The translations under genes were made by a program, and so were the position numbers. A stretch of 64,000 bases of DNA from Ichthyophis bannanicus. Taxonomy: Eukaryota; Chordata; Amphibia; Gymnophiona; Ichthyophiidae. The notes beneath the pieces are model-generated. The model saw nothing but the letters and a program-made list of their open reading frames with translations. It had not been told where the DNA came from and searched no databases. The stretch is from assembly GCA_033557465.1 (NCBI GenBank), contig CM066032.1, positions 60,610,955 through 60,674,954 of the forward strand, read 5' to 3'. Shown piece by piece: positions 50,258 to 61,620 of the stretch. Within the stretch, counting starts at the first letter, position 1. Each line of letters opens with the position of its first letter.

Positions 50258-52215
50258 AGAAATGTCTCATCAATGTCACCACGATACATTCAGTTACATT
50301 TGTGGTGAGTATACGCTTAAGCCTCAAAGACGCAGCATGACTGCACTTATTAAGAAAGCATATGAGCTCTACTTCGGTTGTAAAGTTGGTGATCAAGGCA
50401 AATCCTTGGATCCTCACATTTGCTGTGCAACATGTGCTGTCCATCTCAGAGCTTGGATAAGGGGTACTCAAAGTCAATGTTGTTTGTAGTCTCGATGACA
50501 TGGTGAGAACAGAAGGATCACATGATGGACTGCTTCTTCTGTCTAACCAATGTATCCAGTTTCTCTGCTAAAATTAAGAAATCTATTGAATACCTCAGTC
50601 TGCCTTCAGCGAGCCTAGATGAGACAGATGAAGATGCCACAATACACAGGTCAGAGGTGGAAAATGACATGGATCCAGATTTTGAACTGTTTATGTCCGG
50701 TGTGCCTCATCTGATAATACAGTCAGAACTGAACGACCTGGCGAGGGACTTAAGTTTGTCAAAAACAAAAGCTGAACTACTTGGTTCAAGATTGCATGGA
50801 CGGGGTTTGTTGTCACCAGATACGAAAATTTCTGTGTTTTGGACCCGCCAAGAAGATATGAAAGATTTCTTTGCACAGGTTGACAACCTCTGTTTCTGGG
50901 GATGGAAGGCTACTCCTATGAAGAGAGGCTACAAAGGTTAGGGCTCTTCAACCTGGAAAAGAGACGGCTGAGGGGAGATATGATAGAAGTCTATAAATTA
51001 ATGAATGGAGTGGAACGGGTAAACGTAGATTGATTGTTTACGCTATCAGAATATAGAAAGACTAGGGGACATGCAATGAAGTTACAGGGTAAACTATTTA
51101 AGACAAATAAGAGAAAATATTTTTTCACTCAACATGTAATCAAACTCTGGAATTTGTTACTGGAGGATGTAGTAAGAGCTGTTAGTGTAGCTGGGTTTAA
51201 AAAAGGTTTGGACAAATTCCTGGAGGAAAGGTCCATAAACCATTATTAAAAAGGGACCCAGGATATCAATGCTTGACCCAATACAAGCATTGTGGAACCT
51301 GTGGCTTTTGGGGATACTGCTAGGTACGTATCACCTAGATTGGCCACTGTTGGAAACAGGATACTGGGCTTGATGAACCTCAGTCTGACCCTGTATGGCA
51401 TATCTTATGTTCTTAGTTGTTCACGGCTTTGTGTTGTGAGTATGACCCACAACAATGCTGCCTTTTTATAGATTCATCACTGTTAAGCCTGAAAGCTGTT
51501 TTGTTAAACAATGGCAATGTCCACCCTTCAATACCTATTGCCTATGCAGCGCACATGAAAGAAACCTACAAACACATGGAATTGTTGTTGAAACACATAT
51601 ACTACAACAACTACAAATGGAAATTCTGTGGTGATCTAAACGTAGTGGCACTGCTACTAGGAATGCAGCTCGGATATACTAAGTATTGTTGTTTCATTTG
51701 CAAATGGGGCTCCCATGCTAGAGAGTCTCATTACATTAAAAAGAACTGGCCGCTCCATAAATGTTTGGTTCCGGGACAGAAAAATGTGGAACATGAACCA
51801 CTTGTCGACACAAGTAAGATATTTTTGCCTCCTCTTCATATAAAACTCAGACTGATGAAAAACGTTGTGAAAGTGATGAACAAAGAAGATACAGGATATG
51901 AATATTTAAGACAGATGTTTCCAAGAGTAACCAGACACGTCATCATTGAAGAGCGGTTTGAAGATGTGCTAGTGGGGCCTGAGTAAATCGCATGGAAGGC
52001 ATTCAGGGATGGTGTTGAGACTTTTCTTGGCCATTACAGGGCACCAAACCACGCCCAGCTGGTTGACAACATGCTTCAAGCACACAACCATGAAGTCTCA
52101 TTCTTTGACCTTCTGCCACTGAACCTGCATGTGATCCGAAAGACACTGCAGAGCTGGAGTCCTACTGGTTCTGCGTATGGCCGCTGCTTATTCTGTTACT
52201 CCAGGAGCAGTTTTA
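50258..52215 (+). pseudogene. Broken gene of a recurrent uncharacterised repeat-borne family, split by CR1
   Basis: Part 1 from ATG 50262: SHQCHHDTFSYICGEYTLKP, then KAYELYFGCKVGDQGKSLDP and HICCATCAVHLRAWIRGTQS, a Cys/His-rich, probably zinc-binding N-terminus. A frameshift near 50480 moves to a second frame (MMDCFFCLTNVSSFSAKIKK, IQSELNDLARDLSLSKTKAE). A CR1 tail (about 50900-51415) interrupts; the frame resumes CEYDPQQCCLFIDSSLLSLK, KFCGDLNVVALLLGMQLGYT, KYCCFICKWGSHARESHYIK and FLPPLHIKLRLMKNVVKVMN, with stops after 51986. I recognise this order from uncharacterised proteins scattered in many animal genomes in repeat-like copy number; function unknown. Confidence 0.7.
50900..51415 (+). 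mobile_element. CR1 3' fragment inserted in the broken gene
   Basis: Begins GGATGGAAGGCTACTCCTAT, encodes LFTLSEYRKTRGHAMKLQGK and [17 protein letters not shown] (after a stop at the position of Gln in VDQLF), and ends ATGGCATATCTTATGTTCTT. It is nearly identical in layout to 61968-62500 reversed. Sequence on both sides belongs to the same interrupted gene. Confidence 0.88.
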
Positions 52216-53459
52216 CGTAGCTCCAGGAGAAGAAACTAAGGAACAACAGTTATTAAACGAAGGGAGCTGTGTGTGTGGTGACAGGAAGGAAAACGGGGAA
52301 ATGAGGAAGGTTTGAACATTCCTGTTCAGTAAAACTGTAAACTGCAACAAGCAATAGCATCATAAGAATACGATGCGGTGTCAGGACCTCTGGTTTCTGG
52401 GGCAGGCCTTTCTAATCTCTCTTCCTAGCCATGGTGGGCCTGCACAATTCTCGTTATTCCTAGAAATGCCCCCCATGCCTCGCCCAATGCCAGTGATACA
52501 AATGCTTTCATTGCCATCAACTCAGCAGGTCCTAAGCAAAGATGCAGAACTAGCTCACACCGTCAAGACATTACTCTGCCTCGCTTCCTGTTGGGGTTTA
52601 TAACCGATGCTCTTTCTTTGTGTTAATGAAGTTTCGCCTTGTACTTTAACAGTTCTTGGATTAAAAGTGTGGACTTTTTAGTATAACCAAACTCCTTGTT
52701 TTGAAATGTTCCTTTCCCGAGGTCTGCTCTTCAGCTGTATGTGCAGTGTGGCACCTGCTCTTCAACCATCCGTGCTGTATTCCTGCTTTATGCACATCAG
52801 TGTAACAGCTGCATGGCTCTCTGATGCAGATCTACCGTTCAGCTGTCCGTGCTGTATTCATGCTTTGTATGTACCAGTGTATGGCTCGCAGAATGAAATC
52901 ATGCATTTGGGATAGTAAAATCCATTAGCCACATATCATTCAGAACAAGAACTGGAAACTGAGAGATCATTACAGCTGACTTGAAGATATCCAGCAAGTG
53001 CAGTATTCCTGGGTACAAAAGGCCTGCAAGGGAAAGCCCACAAAGAGAGGCTTAAAGCACTCCAAAAAGTCCTCACTGGGGGATATGTGAGAAGCATTTT
53101 AAATTCAGATAGCCGCCCTCCCATCTCTATTGCACTGCTGTGTAAATTTCAAAGGTCAAAACAAAGCATCCAAAAATGACCAAACACCAAAGAGGTTTCA
53201 AATGGAGATGGGATGGTCTCTTTGAATGGTAGCAGGGTTTTTTTCTTTCCTCAGAAGCAGAGATACCAAAGGTGGCTCATCCCGAAGACTGAGATTTATT
53301 TCTCCAGCGAGTGCAACTGAAGGCCAACGAGTGAGGTTTTTCTCATGGTGCATTTGCAACATAAATTTCAAAAGATCTGCAGGTTGTATTGCTTTGCAAA
53401 TGAAAGGAACACCACAAAATGATGATATTTAGTTTTCTGTGGTTTTATTTGTCACTTCC
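52216..53459. other. No gene recognised
   Basis: May include the decayed 3' end of the repeat-borne gene up to about 52340. 52700-52880 contains CAGCTGTATGTGCAGTGTGG and CAGCTGTCCGTGCTGTATTC, a pair of related phrases about 110 bp apart. Nothing coding with family resemblance. Confidence 0.35.
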
Positions 53460-53905
53460 TCCAGAACAGGCGCTGAAACACCACCAATTCCTCCAGCACT
53501 ACTCCCATAATGAGGACATACAACAGCCAACTACCCTCAACCATCAAAGCAGCCGCCCCAAAACACCTACAACGCACAGCCCCAGTCTGGCACAGTAGCA
53601 CCACCAGACTCCCGGTCAGGCGCATGTATATAGTCACCTAACCTTGTAAATAGTAGCTAGGCAGCACGGTCGCCACTGCACTACCATCGACCCTACCGCC
53701 TAGCCTGTATGATAGCTACCTAAACGAGTTGCCAAGCTACAGCATAACATGTACATAGTTACCCCAGTTAGTCCAAGTTGCAAAACCCTGTTTTTTGTAA
53801 GTCCAGTATGGGAGCCGCCTGTACTGTACAAACCTGCTGTTAATTGTAAGCCGAGCTGACTTTAAAAAGCGCAGTATAGAAAAGACGTTAAATAAATAAA
53901 TAACA
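53460..53905 (+). repeat. LINE-like 3' region with (AAATA)n tail
   Basis: Ends TTGTAAGCCGAGCTGACTTT, AAAAAGCGCAGTATAGAAAA and GACGTTAAATAAATAAATAA. The body is ACC/CAC-rich without a frame. Confidence 0.55.
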
Positions 53906-54039
53906 GAACAGAACAGAACTAGGACATTTCCCCTGTAGAACTCACCATACAAAAAAAAAAAAAGCTGACAGTAGCAACAACATAAACCTTCTCTAGTACC
54001 AGACATACTATGAAGTAAGACAGAATCCTGCAGATGTTG

Positions 54040-54200
54040 GTCTGGGTAGAACAAATCTGCCGCTCCATAACAGCACCAACGAGGACCTTCCTAGGAAAAG
54101 GGAGCACTGTAAATCCATCAGTACCACTTACTGGGAAAATTAAACAAGCCACATTACGACAGATCCCTGTGCAGACGCTCACTGCTAACAGAAGACTTGG
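54040..54200 (+). repeat. Repeat shared with 59855-60005
   Basis: GCACCAACGAGGACCTTCCT, AGGAAAAGGGAGCACTGTAA and CTGTGCAGACGCTCACTGCT parallel TCGCCTGAGGACCCTGCTTA, GGAAAAGGCAGCATCATAAA and so on at 59870. It is the same unnamed family; a third related stretch begins at 54455. Confidence 0.45.
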
Positions 54201-54216
54201 CCTGGTCACACATTGT

Positions 54217-54455
54217 GGCGTGGAGGAGTAGCCTAATGGTTAAGGACACTGGCTTGGGAACCCAAAGACCAGGGTTCAATTCCCACTAGCACTCCTTGTG
54301 GCCTTGGGCAAGTCACTTAACCTTCCATTGCTCAGAAAAATCCAAGTTATCAATGTCCCTGTTTAATGTACATTACCAAGTTTAAGTTTCAATGTAAACT
54401 GCTTTGATTGAAATGATAAACCAGTATATAAAACCTGTTAAATAAATAAATGAAT
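54217..54455 (+). mobile_element. Complete tRNA-derived SINE
   Basis: A box TAGCCTAATGG (54227), B box GGTTCAATTCC (54274), then CACTCCTTGTGGCCTTGGGC, TATCAATGTCCCTGTTTAAT, GTAAACTGCTTTGATTGAAA and CTGTTAAATAAATAAATGAA. It is the best reference copy of the family here; it matches 35629-35855 along its length. Confidence 0.9.
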
Positions 54456-55020
54456 AAACATTCTGAACATAGACAGACCCTCATCAAGTACAGAACAAAT
54501 TACCACAAACTGGCAATAGAAATATGTAGACTGAAATCCCAAGAAGCCAGACTCTGCATGCAGTGCAACAACAGAGAAACAGAAACTACAATGCATTTAC
54601 TCTGTACTCCATCAAATATTAAAATCAAAGATGATACAAACAGACATATTCCAATTGCTAAATTGACAATAACAACTTGTTCTACCTTTGTTATTTGGCA
54701 ATCTTATTTTTCTAGTCTCTAGATTTTGCCTTCCTCGGTCTTCTTTTAACTTTCTCTCCGGGGTGTCCAGTCCATTTGCCCACTTCTCTCTTCTGTCTTT
54801 TTCATTTCCTGCTCTACATCCATCTCTGACGGCTTAATAAACATACCCCTTAGAATGTAGCTAGACCCTCACCAAGTACAGAATAATGGCCAAAAACTAA
54901 AACCAGAAATATGTTGACAAAAATATGACAAAATATGTTGATTAAACTGAAACAGCAAGAAGTCTCACTCTGCATGTAGCACACCAGAGAAGCAGAAAAG
55001 TGCATATGAGGAAAGCAGGT
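54456..55020 (+). repeat. Two diverged units of an unnamed repeat
   Basis: 54470-54600 (CAGACCCTCATCAAGTACAG, GCCAGACTCTGCATGCAGTG) and 54865-55000 (TAGACCCTCACCAAGTACAG, AGTCTCACTCTGCATGTAGC) are copies of one sequence separated by a C/T-rich segment. A third relative is at 60010-60115. Confidence 0.6.
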
Positions 55021-55169
55021 GTACAATCCAGTCGCTAAGGGGCGTGGTTACTCAGCTGGGCTAACGGTTAGCACGCGCTGTTTGTAACTAGCTCCCATGT
55101 TATTCTAATAGTGCGCGCTGTTAGCCCAGACTTTTTTCTACTTTAGCCGTCTGGCTTTTCTATTTCTCT

Positions 55170-56010
55170 AATCGCGTTGGTTCCAGTCTCTAGTTTGTTT
55201 TTTCCTGCATCTTCTCTTAATTTTTTCCAGGGTCTCAAGTCCATCTGCGACTTCTCTCCTCTACATCCATCTCTGACACTGATCTTTTTCTTTTCAGCTT
55301 TCTTCCATGTGTTTTTCTATCTCTTTGTGGATTCAAATTTCTCCCATCTTGTCCTCAATCTACTACTGCTCTTCAACCATAACCACAACCCTCCCATTCC
55401 CCGTCTCTCTCTTTCCCCAGTCTATCACTGTTCTCCCCTTTCTCTCTTCCCTGCTGTGTCCAGTATCGCTTCCTTCCCTCTATCCCCACTGTCTAACATT
55501 TCACCATCCCATATCTGCCCCCTCTCCCTCCCCGTCCAGCATTTCCACCTCTCTTTTACTCCATATCCTCCAAAATATCGGCTCCCTAGCTCCCTGGGTC
55601 CAGCATTCCTACTCTTCTCCCTATTTCCTCCCACATCTAACATCTCCGTATTTCCTCTCCAGCCCTCTTCTCCCCTCTGTAGCTCTGTGCCCTCTCCCCC
55701 ATGTCCAGCATCGCCCTGTCTCCAGCTTCATGCCTCTGTCTCACCCCTTCTGATGTCCAGTATCTCCCCGCAATCTCCCTATTCCCACCTCCCTTGTGTC
55801 CAGCATCATTCTCTATTTTCCAGCTCCCTCATGTCCATCTCTCTATAAAACCCCCCATGCCCATCATCTCTTCTCCCACTCCCTATTCCCCTTCCCCTGT
55901 GTCAAGCTCCCCCTCCCTCTGCCTAAGACTTCCCCTGTGTTGAATATCTCCCCTCTCTTTCCAGATTCCCTCCTCCTCTGTGTTCTTTAGCTGAGGTCCA
56001 GGTTCTCGTC
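55170..56010 (+). repeat. Pyrimidine-rich tandem array
   Basis: C/T-rich with repeated ATGTCCAGCATCTCCC-like phrases every 45-70 bp (for example 55457, 55528, 55697, 55754, 55798). Frames of 223 and 148 residues across it are Ser/Pro/Leu low-complexity and not genes. Confidence 0.7.
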
Positions 56011-56646
56011 CCTTCCCCCATCATATAGCCCAGCGTGCCCCCTCTAAACTAACCCAACCTCTCGTGCAGCACTTCCCTTCACTTGGTCATGTTGCTCTTA
56101 ATTATATCAGGTCCACAGTCAGGGTGGACATCCTTCTGGGGCTCGCTGATGTGCAGGCTCCTTGGGTCTCCAATCTGGCTTGCTCAGCCTCTCCCCATCA
56201 ACTGCTGACTCCTCCTCTTCCTTTCCGGTGACCACCGAGCCTGAGCCGTGGTTCAGGCCTCTGCCGCGCTGCCTCTCTCCCTCTAACACCACCACCGATT
56301 CCTTCTCCCCAGCGGCACCTAGCAGAAGGAACTGCTGCCTGGAGAGAGGCCCCTGTTGTGGTGGCTAAATAAATGCAGCCATCAGTTGGGATTTTTCTTT
56401 TGGGTAGGTGCCGGTGGCGTGAGGCCTGCATATGCCTGGGACAGCACTGCTTTCTCTTGGATAGTGGCCAATAGAAGGAGTCACTGCCCCGGAAAGAGGC
56501 CCTGTTGTCCTTGCCACCACAGCTCAGGATTTTGTCTTTGTGCAGCTGCCAGCGGCACAGGACCATGTGTTGGCAACGGGCCCGCACATGCCTAGAGCCG
56601 GCCCTGCCTGTCAGCGCTCACCTCCGCCGCTGTGCTGGGACCGCAG
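56011..56646. other. GC-rich stretch ending in a hAT-like terminus
   Basis: At 56582-56604 GCACATGCCTAGAGCCGGCC then CTG looks like the right end of a hAT element (inward CAGGGCCGGCTCTAGGCATG). I could not find the matching left end with a duplication of the following CCTGTCAG. Confidence 0.4.
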
Positions 56647-58625
56647 TAACATAGTATATTACAGCAGATAAAGACCAGCATGGTCCATCTAGTCTGCCCA
56701 GCAAGACGGTAAGAGTAGGTGCACTTGCCACTACGTGTACGTCACCACTATTTGTTCAGATATAAGAGATTGTTATGTTTATTTTGATTTTATCCTGTTG
56801 CTGTAAAGGGATCCACTATGTCTGTCCCATGCCATTTTGAATTCTGTCACTGTATTTGCCCCCACCACCTCCATCGGGAGGGTATTCCAAGCATCCACCA
56901 CCCTTTCAGTGAAAAAGTATTTCCTGACATTGCCTTTCAGTTTACCCCCTTGCAGCTTCATGTTATGCCCTCTAGTTTTACAGCTTCCCCGTCTTTGGAA
57001 GAGGTTTGTTTGTCCATTAATACTCTTTAAGTATTTAAAGGTCTGAATCATATCTCCCCTGTCCCTCTTCTCCTCCAGAATGTACATATTTAGGTCTTCA
57101 CATCTCATAAGTCTTCTGACGCAGGCTCCAAATCATTTTGGTCGCCTTCCTCTGAACTGCTTCCAGTCTTCCTATATCCTTTGCGAGATATGGTCTCCAA
57201 AACTGAACACAATATTCCAAGTGAGGCCTCACCAGCGACTTGTACGATGGCATTAGTACCTCTTCCTTTCTGCTGGTAATTCCTCTCTGTATGCAAACCA
57301 GCATCCTTCTGGCTTTTGCCACCGCCTTGCCAGACACTGTTTCACCACCTTGAGATCATCAGAAACAGTCACTCCGAGGTCCACCAACCCCTCGCCCCCT
57401 ATTGCATACAATTCCCTTGGATTTCTGCTTCCCAAGTGCATGACACTACACCTCTTCACATTAAATCTTAACTGCCAAGCATTAGACCATTCTTCCAGCT
57501 TTTGTAGATCTTTCCTCATGTTCCCCACTCCCTCAGAGGAGTCCACTCTGTTGCAAATTTTGGTGTCATCTGCAAAAAGACAGACTTTTCCATTCAGCCC
57601 TTCAGCAATATCACTTGTGAATACATTGAACAGTACTGGTCTCAGGACCAAACCCAGGGGCACACCACAAATCATATTCCTTTCATCTGAGTGAGTTCCG
57701 TTTACAGTCATCTTCTGTCGTCTGTCAGTCAATTTCTGATCCAGTTCATCATCTTGGGACCCATCCCCAAGCTGTTGAGTTTATTGATAAGCCTCCTATG
57801 AGGAACAGTATCAAAGGCTTTGCTGAAATCTAGGTAGATCACATCCATCGCATAACCTTGATTTTGTTCTTTGGTCACCCAGTCAAAGAAGTCAATCAGA
57901 TTTGTTTGGCAAGACCGTCCTTTACTAAAACCATGTTGTCTCGGATCATGCAACCTGTTGGTATCGAGGAAGTCCACTATTTGCTCTTTCAGGAGCACCT
58001 CCATTACTTTTCCTGCCACTAACGTAAGACTTACTGGCCTGTAGTATGTCACTTCTTCCCTATTACCACTTTTCTCCATTCCTGTGGAACCTCTCCTGTC
58101 TCCAAGGATCTATTAAAAGCATTCTTCAAAGGCCCTGCAAGAATCTCTCTTTCAGTATCCTGGGATGTATCCCATCTGGTCCCATGGCCTTGTCCACTTT
58201 CAGTTTCGCAAGCTGTTCTAATACAACATCTTCTGTGAATGGTGTGGTATCTACTCCATTCCCATTTGTATACTTGTCAATCACAGGTGGTCCTTCTCCA
58301 GGATTTTCTGTAGTGAAAACAGAGTAGAAGCATTTGTTTAGCATTTGTGCTTTTTCAATGTCACTTTCCACGAATCCGTTCCCAGCACTTTTGAGTCCTG
58401 CAATTCCACCTCTGATTTTCCTCCTCTCCTGAATATACCTGAAAAAAGTCTTGTCGCTGCACTTCACATCTTTAGCCATCTTTTCTTCTGCCAATGATTT
58501 TGCTATCCTTATTTCTCTTTTTGTCTCTTTTAGTTTGATCCTGTATTCCTTTCTGTGTTCCTCTGTTTGCGAGCTTCTGAATTTTGTGAAAGCTGTGGTA
58601 TTTGCCTTTACTTGTGCAGCAATTA
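56647..58625 (-). mobile_element. CR1 LINE, RT region, antisense
   Basis: Minus-strand frames in order: DKTFFRYIQERRKIRGGIAG and KVDKAMGPDGIHPRILKE (58494-58126), YYRPVSLTLVAGKVMEVLLK, HGFSKGRSCQTNLIDFFDWV and YLDFSKAFDTVPHRRLINKL (58079-57729), GVPLGLVLRPVLFN and FADDTKICNRVDSSEGVGNM (57732-57253), [18 protein letters not shown] (57337-57098), then the tail to 56779. Three or more frameshifts. The 3' end contains CAGACTAGATGGACCATGCT and TAATATACTATGTTAC. FADD is intact, unlike the related 29395 copy. The endonuclease is missing. Confidence 0.9.
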
Positions 58626-59088
58626 ATCAGAAAGAGAGCAGAGCCTGTAAATTATTGTAGACGCATTGCTCAGGACTCTACTGGTCCTGCCCCTCCCAAT
58701 GTCAATTTCCTGTTTCAAAGGTGAGGGACCAGCAGAGCCCTGAGAAACATGTCTAAAATATCTTGCAGGCTCTGCTCTGTTTTTTGATGTATTGCTGCTT
58801 CCGCAGCTCCCAGCAGCGGTGGTGGAGCTGGGCACTGGCAGGGGGAAGGTGTTAGATGGTGGCATGGATTCCAGCAGTGGCGGTAGAGACGAGGAGGTGC
58901 ACACTGGTGCTGGGAGGCAACTGGTCCTGGCAGTGGAGCTGCAGAGGTGAGCTGGCACCAGATGTGTGAGAGTGGGTGGTAAGTGCATGCGAGTACGTGA
59001 ATGTGGCCGAATGCGTGTGTGTCACGCATCTAATACATGTGACTTGATATGTCTGCAGCAGCAAATCTGAAAGGCTTGAAATACTCAC
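58626..59088. other. Intron, nothing recognised
   Basis: GC-rich with GGTGGxGxTGG words near 58810-58960 but no coding signal. It ends at the donor of the N-terminal flippase exon. Confidence 0.35.
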
Positions 59089-59147
59089 TGCGTACTTAAA
59101 TTTCACATTGAATTCCCGGTCGTTTGCTCGTAGGTGTCTTTCTTTCT
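59089..59147 (-). CDS. ATP8B: ATP8B flippase exon: N-terminal cytosolic tail
   Basis: The acceptor is a pyrimidine-rich tract ending CCATGCAG and the donor is GTGAGT. Two bases complete a codon from an unseen upstream exon, then 19 codons read KERHLRANDREFNVKFKYA. The ANDRE(F/Y)N core is typical of the N-terminus of ATP8B2/4-type proteins, just before helix 1. The exon ends in phase 0 and joins [10 protein letters not shown] in the next exon. No starting Met lies in this exon, so the real first coding exon must be further along the minus strand (above 59147) or beyond the window; I could not find it. Confidence 0.85.
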
Positions 59148-59850
59148 CTGCATGGAACAAAAAGAAAAGGAAAATGCGTTAGTTGGAGGAGGAGAGAATA
59201 CGCTGGTGGAAGAGTTAGAGATGCACATTTCAGCGGAGAAGAGGCAGCAGGTCTACAGCTATACACACACGGAAGCCGGGTCTGGACCTTAAATCAGTCT
59301 CAGCGTTTTCGCTGACCTACAGGACTCGGTATCAGACTTGCTGATAAAATACAAAGGGTTAATAAGCTACCTCCATGGCACCAAAAAACATTACTCCAAC
59401 CCTGGCCATTATTCTGCCGACTGCACTGGAATGGAAGCCACAAACCCAGAACTGGGGCAAACTCCCATGATGCCCTGGGGTTCCTGCAGTTTTAAGACCT
59501 GATTGAGACACTGTTTCCCCTGCCCCGTCCCTTGCCTGTCTCCAACAAATAACTACAGAGCGGGTAGCAATGCAGGCTTTAGTGTCTGCAGGCCATATGG
59601 GGGGGGGGGAGGGGAAGAGGTTGCCCCCTTCAGCTCCCATTGAACCACAATCTCCTCCCTCCGGCTCCCAGCACACATGCGCTCTCCCATATGTTATTAA
59701 ATCCAAAGATATATTTGGCCTCTTCCCCAGCAATCTGTGCAGAGCAGAGCAATGGCACCTCCCCATAAAACGCACGATACAAAAACAAATCTCAGGCATA
59801 TTGTGAATTGATACAAAAAAGCCATTCAGGCTAAGAGCAAATGTACCATT
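59148..59850. other. No exon 1 found
   Basis: Searched on the minus strand for a Met-starting exon ending in phase 1 before the ERHLRANDRE exon; none seen. A G-run lies at about 59590-59600. Confidence 0.4.
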
Positions 59851-59854
59851 ATGC

Positions 59855-60115
59855 CAGCACTAACCTCCACAATTCGCCTGAGGACCCTGCTTAGGAAAAG
59901 GCAGCATCATAAATACTGCAGTGGGCCCCAGACCATCAGGGACAAGCCAGATTATGGCACATTCATTAACAGCAACGCCATGCTAGCAGGACACCCAGTC
60001 TTAGCTGCACATGCACAGCACACAAACCTTCACCAAATACAAAATAAGTGACCACAAAGTGATAACAGGAACAACAGAGGAGCAAGACCCCTGCACACAG
60101 CACAGGAAACACAAA
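59855..60115 (+). repeat. Unnamed repeat, relative of 54040-54620
   Basis: Ordered phrases AGGACCCTGCTTAGGAAAAG, CAGCAACGCCATGCTAGCAG, CACCAAATACAAAATAAGTG and ACCCCTGCACACAGCACAGG match the units at 54040 and 54470. Confidence 0.45.
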
Positions 60116-61620
60116 GGTGAAGGTTTTATTTCAGGAACCCCAACGCGTTTCAGCAAAAACGCCTTCTTCAGGGGGAACGCATCTCTGAATATAAAATAAG
60201 AATGACCTAACATAATATACAAGTATAAAAACATGATATCAAAAAACATTAAAAACAACATCTAATAAATATAACGAATAATAATAATAACTAATCAAAA
60301 TTCCATAATTATCAATAAATGATAATGTTTAAAAGAAATAAATCATTCAAAATTATAAATAACCACTGTAAAACCAGAATAAACAGATAAATAACCACTG
60401 TAAAACCAGAATAAAACAGATAAATAAATAAATAAATAAGCAAGCAAACATTAAAACATACCATAGATAATAAAATGGAGACTATAAAATGTAGCACATA
60501 GCTCAATGAGGGACATGGAAGATGTACTTACGAAGGCACCCTGCAAAATGTTTTAGTCTTGAGAAAGACTCTGACGAACCAAATAAATGAATTAGAGTGT
60601 AAAATATAAAGTATATTACATTAAAATGAAATACCCAGACCCAGGAGGATGTCTATAAGTGAGGCAATTTTAATTACTGTAAGTGTTTATAAAGAGAAAA
60701 AGGTTTACTGAAAGGAGAACATTTAAAAAAAAATCTATGATGACATATCTACTTTAAATTGTATGCCCATAACATCTTCAGAACAAGTATATACTTGTGT
60801 ACTGAACCCAGGATAATTTCATCTCACCAAAATTGTAATGAAACAACAAAGTAATTAATGTTACCAGCATGAGATATAGAGAAAAAAGTTTTAAAAATTT
60901 TTTGCATACAGGACAAGATAAGGGTAGATCATTCTTAACTAATATCAAAGTTGTAACATTATGTAAACGATGTAAGCGGTATCGGGTTTAAAGTCTGTCA
61001 AGAAACATGGAGTAAAATGTGCATGCGTAAAAGGAAGAGAAAGTATTCTTAACTAATACCAAAACGGTATAAAGGGTATCAAACCTTAAAGTCTGACGAG
61101 AAACACAGAGGAAACTCGAGATGTTGTCTTTAAGGCTATAGACAAAGGTTGAAATTAAATTAAACACGGAGGGAAAACTTAAAGCGTTTCTTAAACGCAA
61201 ACAGTCTTGAAAACTAAAGGATCATAGAGACAATCATACCTGTGAAGCCAATGTAAACTCCTGGTACAATCTGCAATTTTCTAAACTATGGCAACATAAA
61301 CTTATGCAATCGTGGAGCCGAGGGAATGAAGGCGCGTCTTGCAGGACGGCATCTTTTTCTATGTTTAATTTTCGAGCGCTTTGCTGACTGATGGACAGAT
61401 GGACGCGCATGAGCAGAGGATGTTTAAACACCAAGCGTCTTCAGAAAGTGGAGAGATTAATATATAGACCACTCTACTTAATTATGAAGGATTTTATGAA
61501 AACCATCATGTGTCAGGAAGAGTGAAGGCGCATCTTGCAAGATGACGTCTTTTTCTATATTTAATTTGCGCGCTACTTATAAATGGACGCTGTCGCATAC
61601 CGCCCCTGGTGGCCAGTGGT
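60116..61620. repeat. Unidentified AT-rich repeat with internal duplications
   Basis: Starts with AACCCCAACGCGTTTCAGCA and CTTCTTCAGGGGGAACGC, a phrase I associate with an animal repeat of unknown class. Internal duplications: AATAACCACTGTAAAACCAG twice (60357, 60391); CATTCTTAACTAATATCAAA...AAAGTCTG twice (60930, 61048); GAAGGCGCRTCTTGCARGA twice (61328, 61523). No frame over 100 codons. Confidence 0.5.

Larger units (their letters stand above)
10377..59147 (-). other. ATP8B: Partial ATP8B-type P4-ATPase gene (nine exons, minus strand)
   Basis: Nine exons (59089-59147, 47333-47446, 41849-41947, 37739-37800, 35546-35618, 34959-35029, 28664-28746, 13296-13454, 10377-10465) total 809 nt. Every intron has GT..AG ends, every junction keeps phase, and no stop occurs, so the gene looks functional. 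Family knowledge: ATP8B proteins are P4-ATPases that move phospholipids from the outer to the inner membrane leaflet, usually with a CDC50/TMEM30 partner. Seen here: N-terminal tail, helices 1-2, actuator domain with DGET, and the run-up to helix 3. The residues match the ATP8B2/ATP8B4/ATP8B5 branch better than ATP8B1 or ATP8B3; several positions make me favour an ATP8B5-like gene, but I cannot settle the paralogue. Exon 1 and everything after helix 3 were not found. Confidence 0.93.

Noticed and set aside
54217..54300. tRNA gene candidate
   Set aside because: A and B boxes are present, but the sequence does not fold as a tRNA and continues into the SINE body; other copies confirm a SINE.
55177..55848. 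223-residue Ser/Pro/Leu-rich frame
   Set aside because: Lies entirely in the pyrimidine-rich tandem array.
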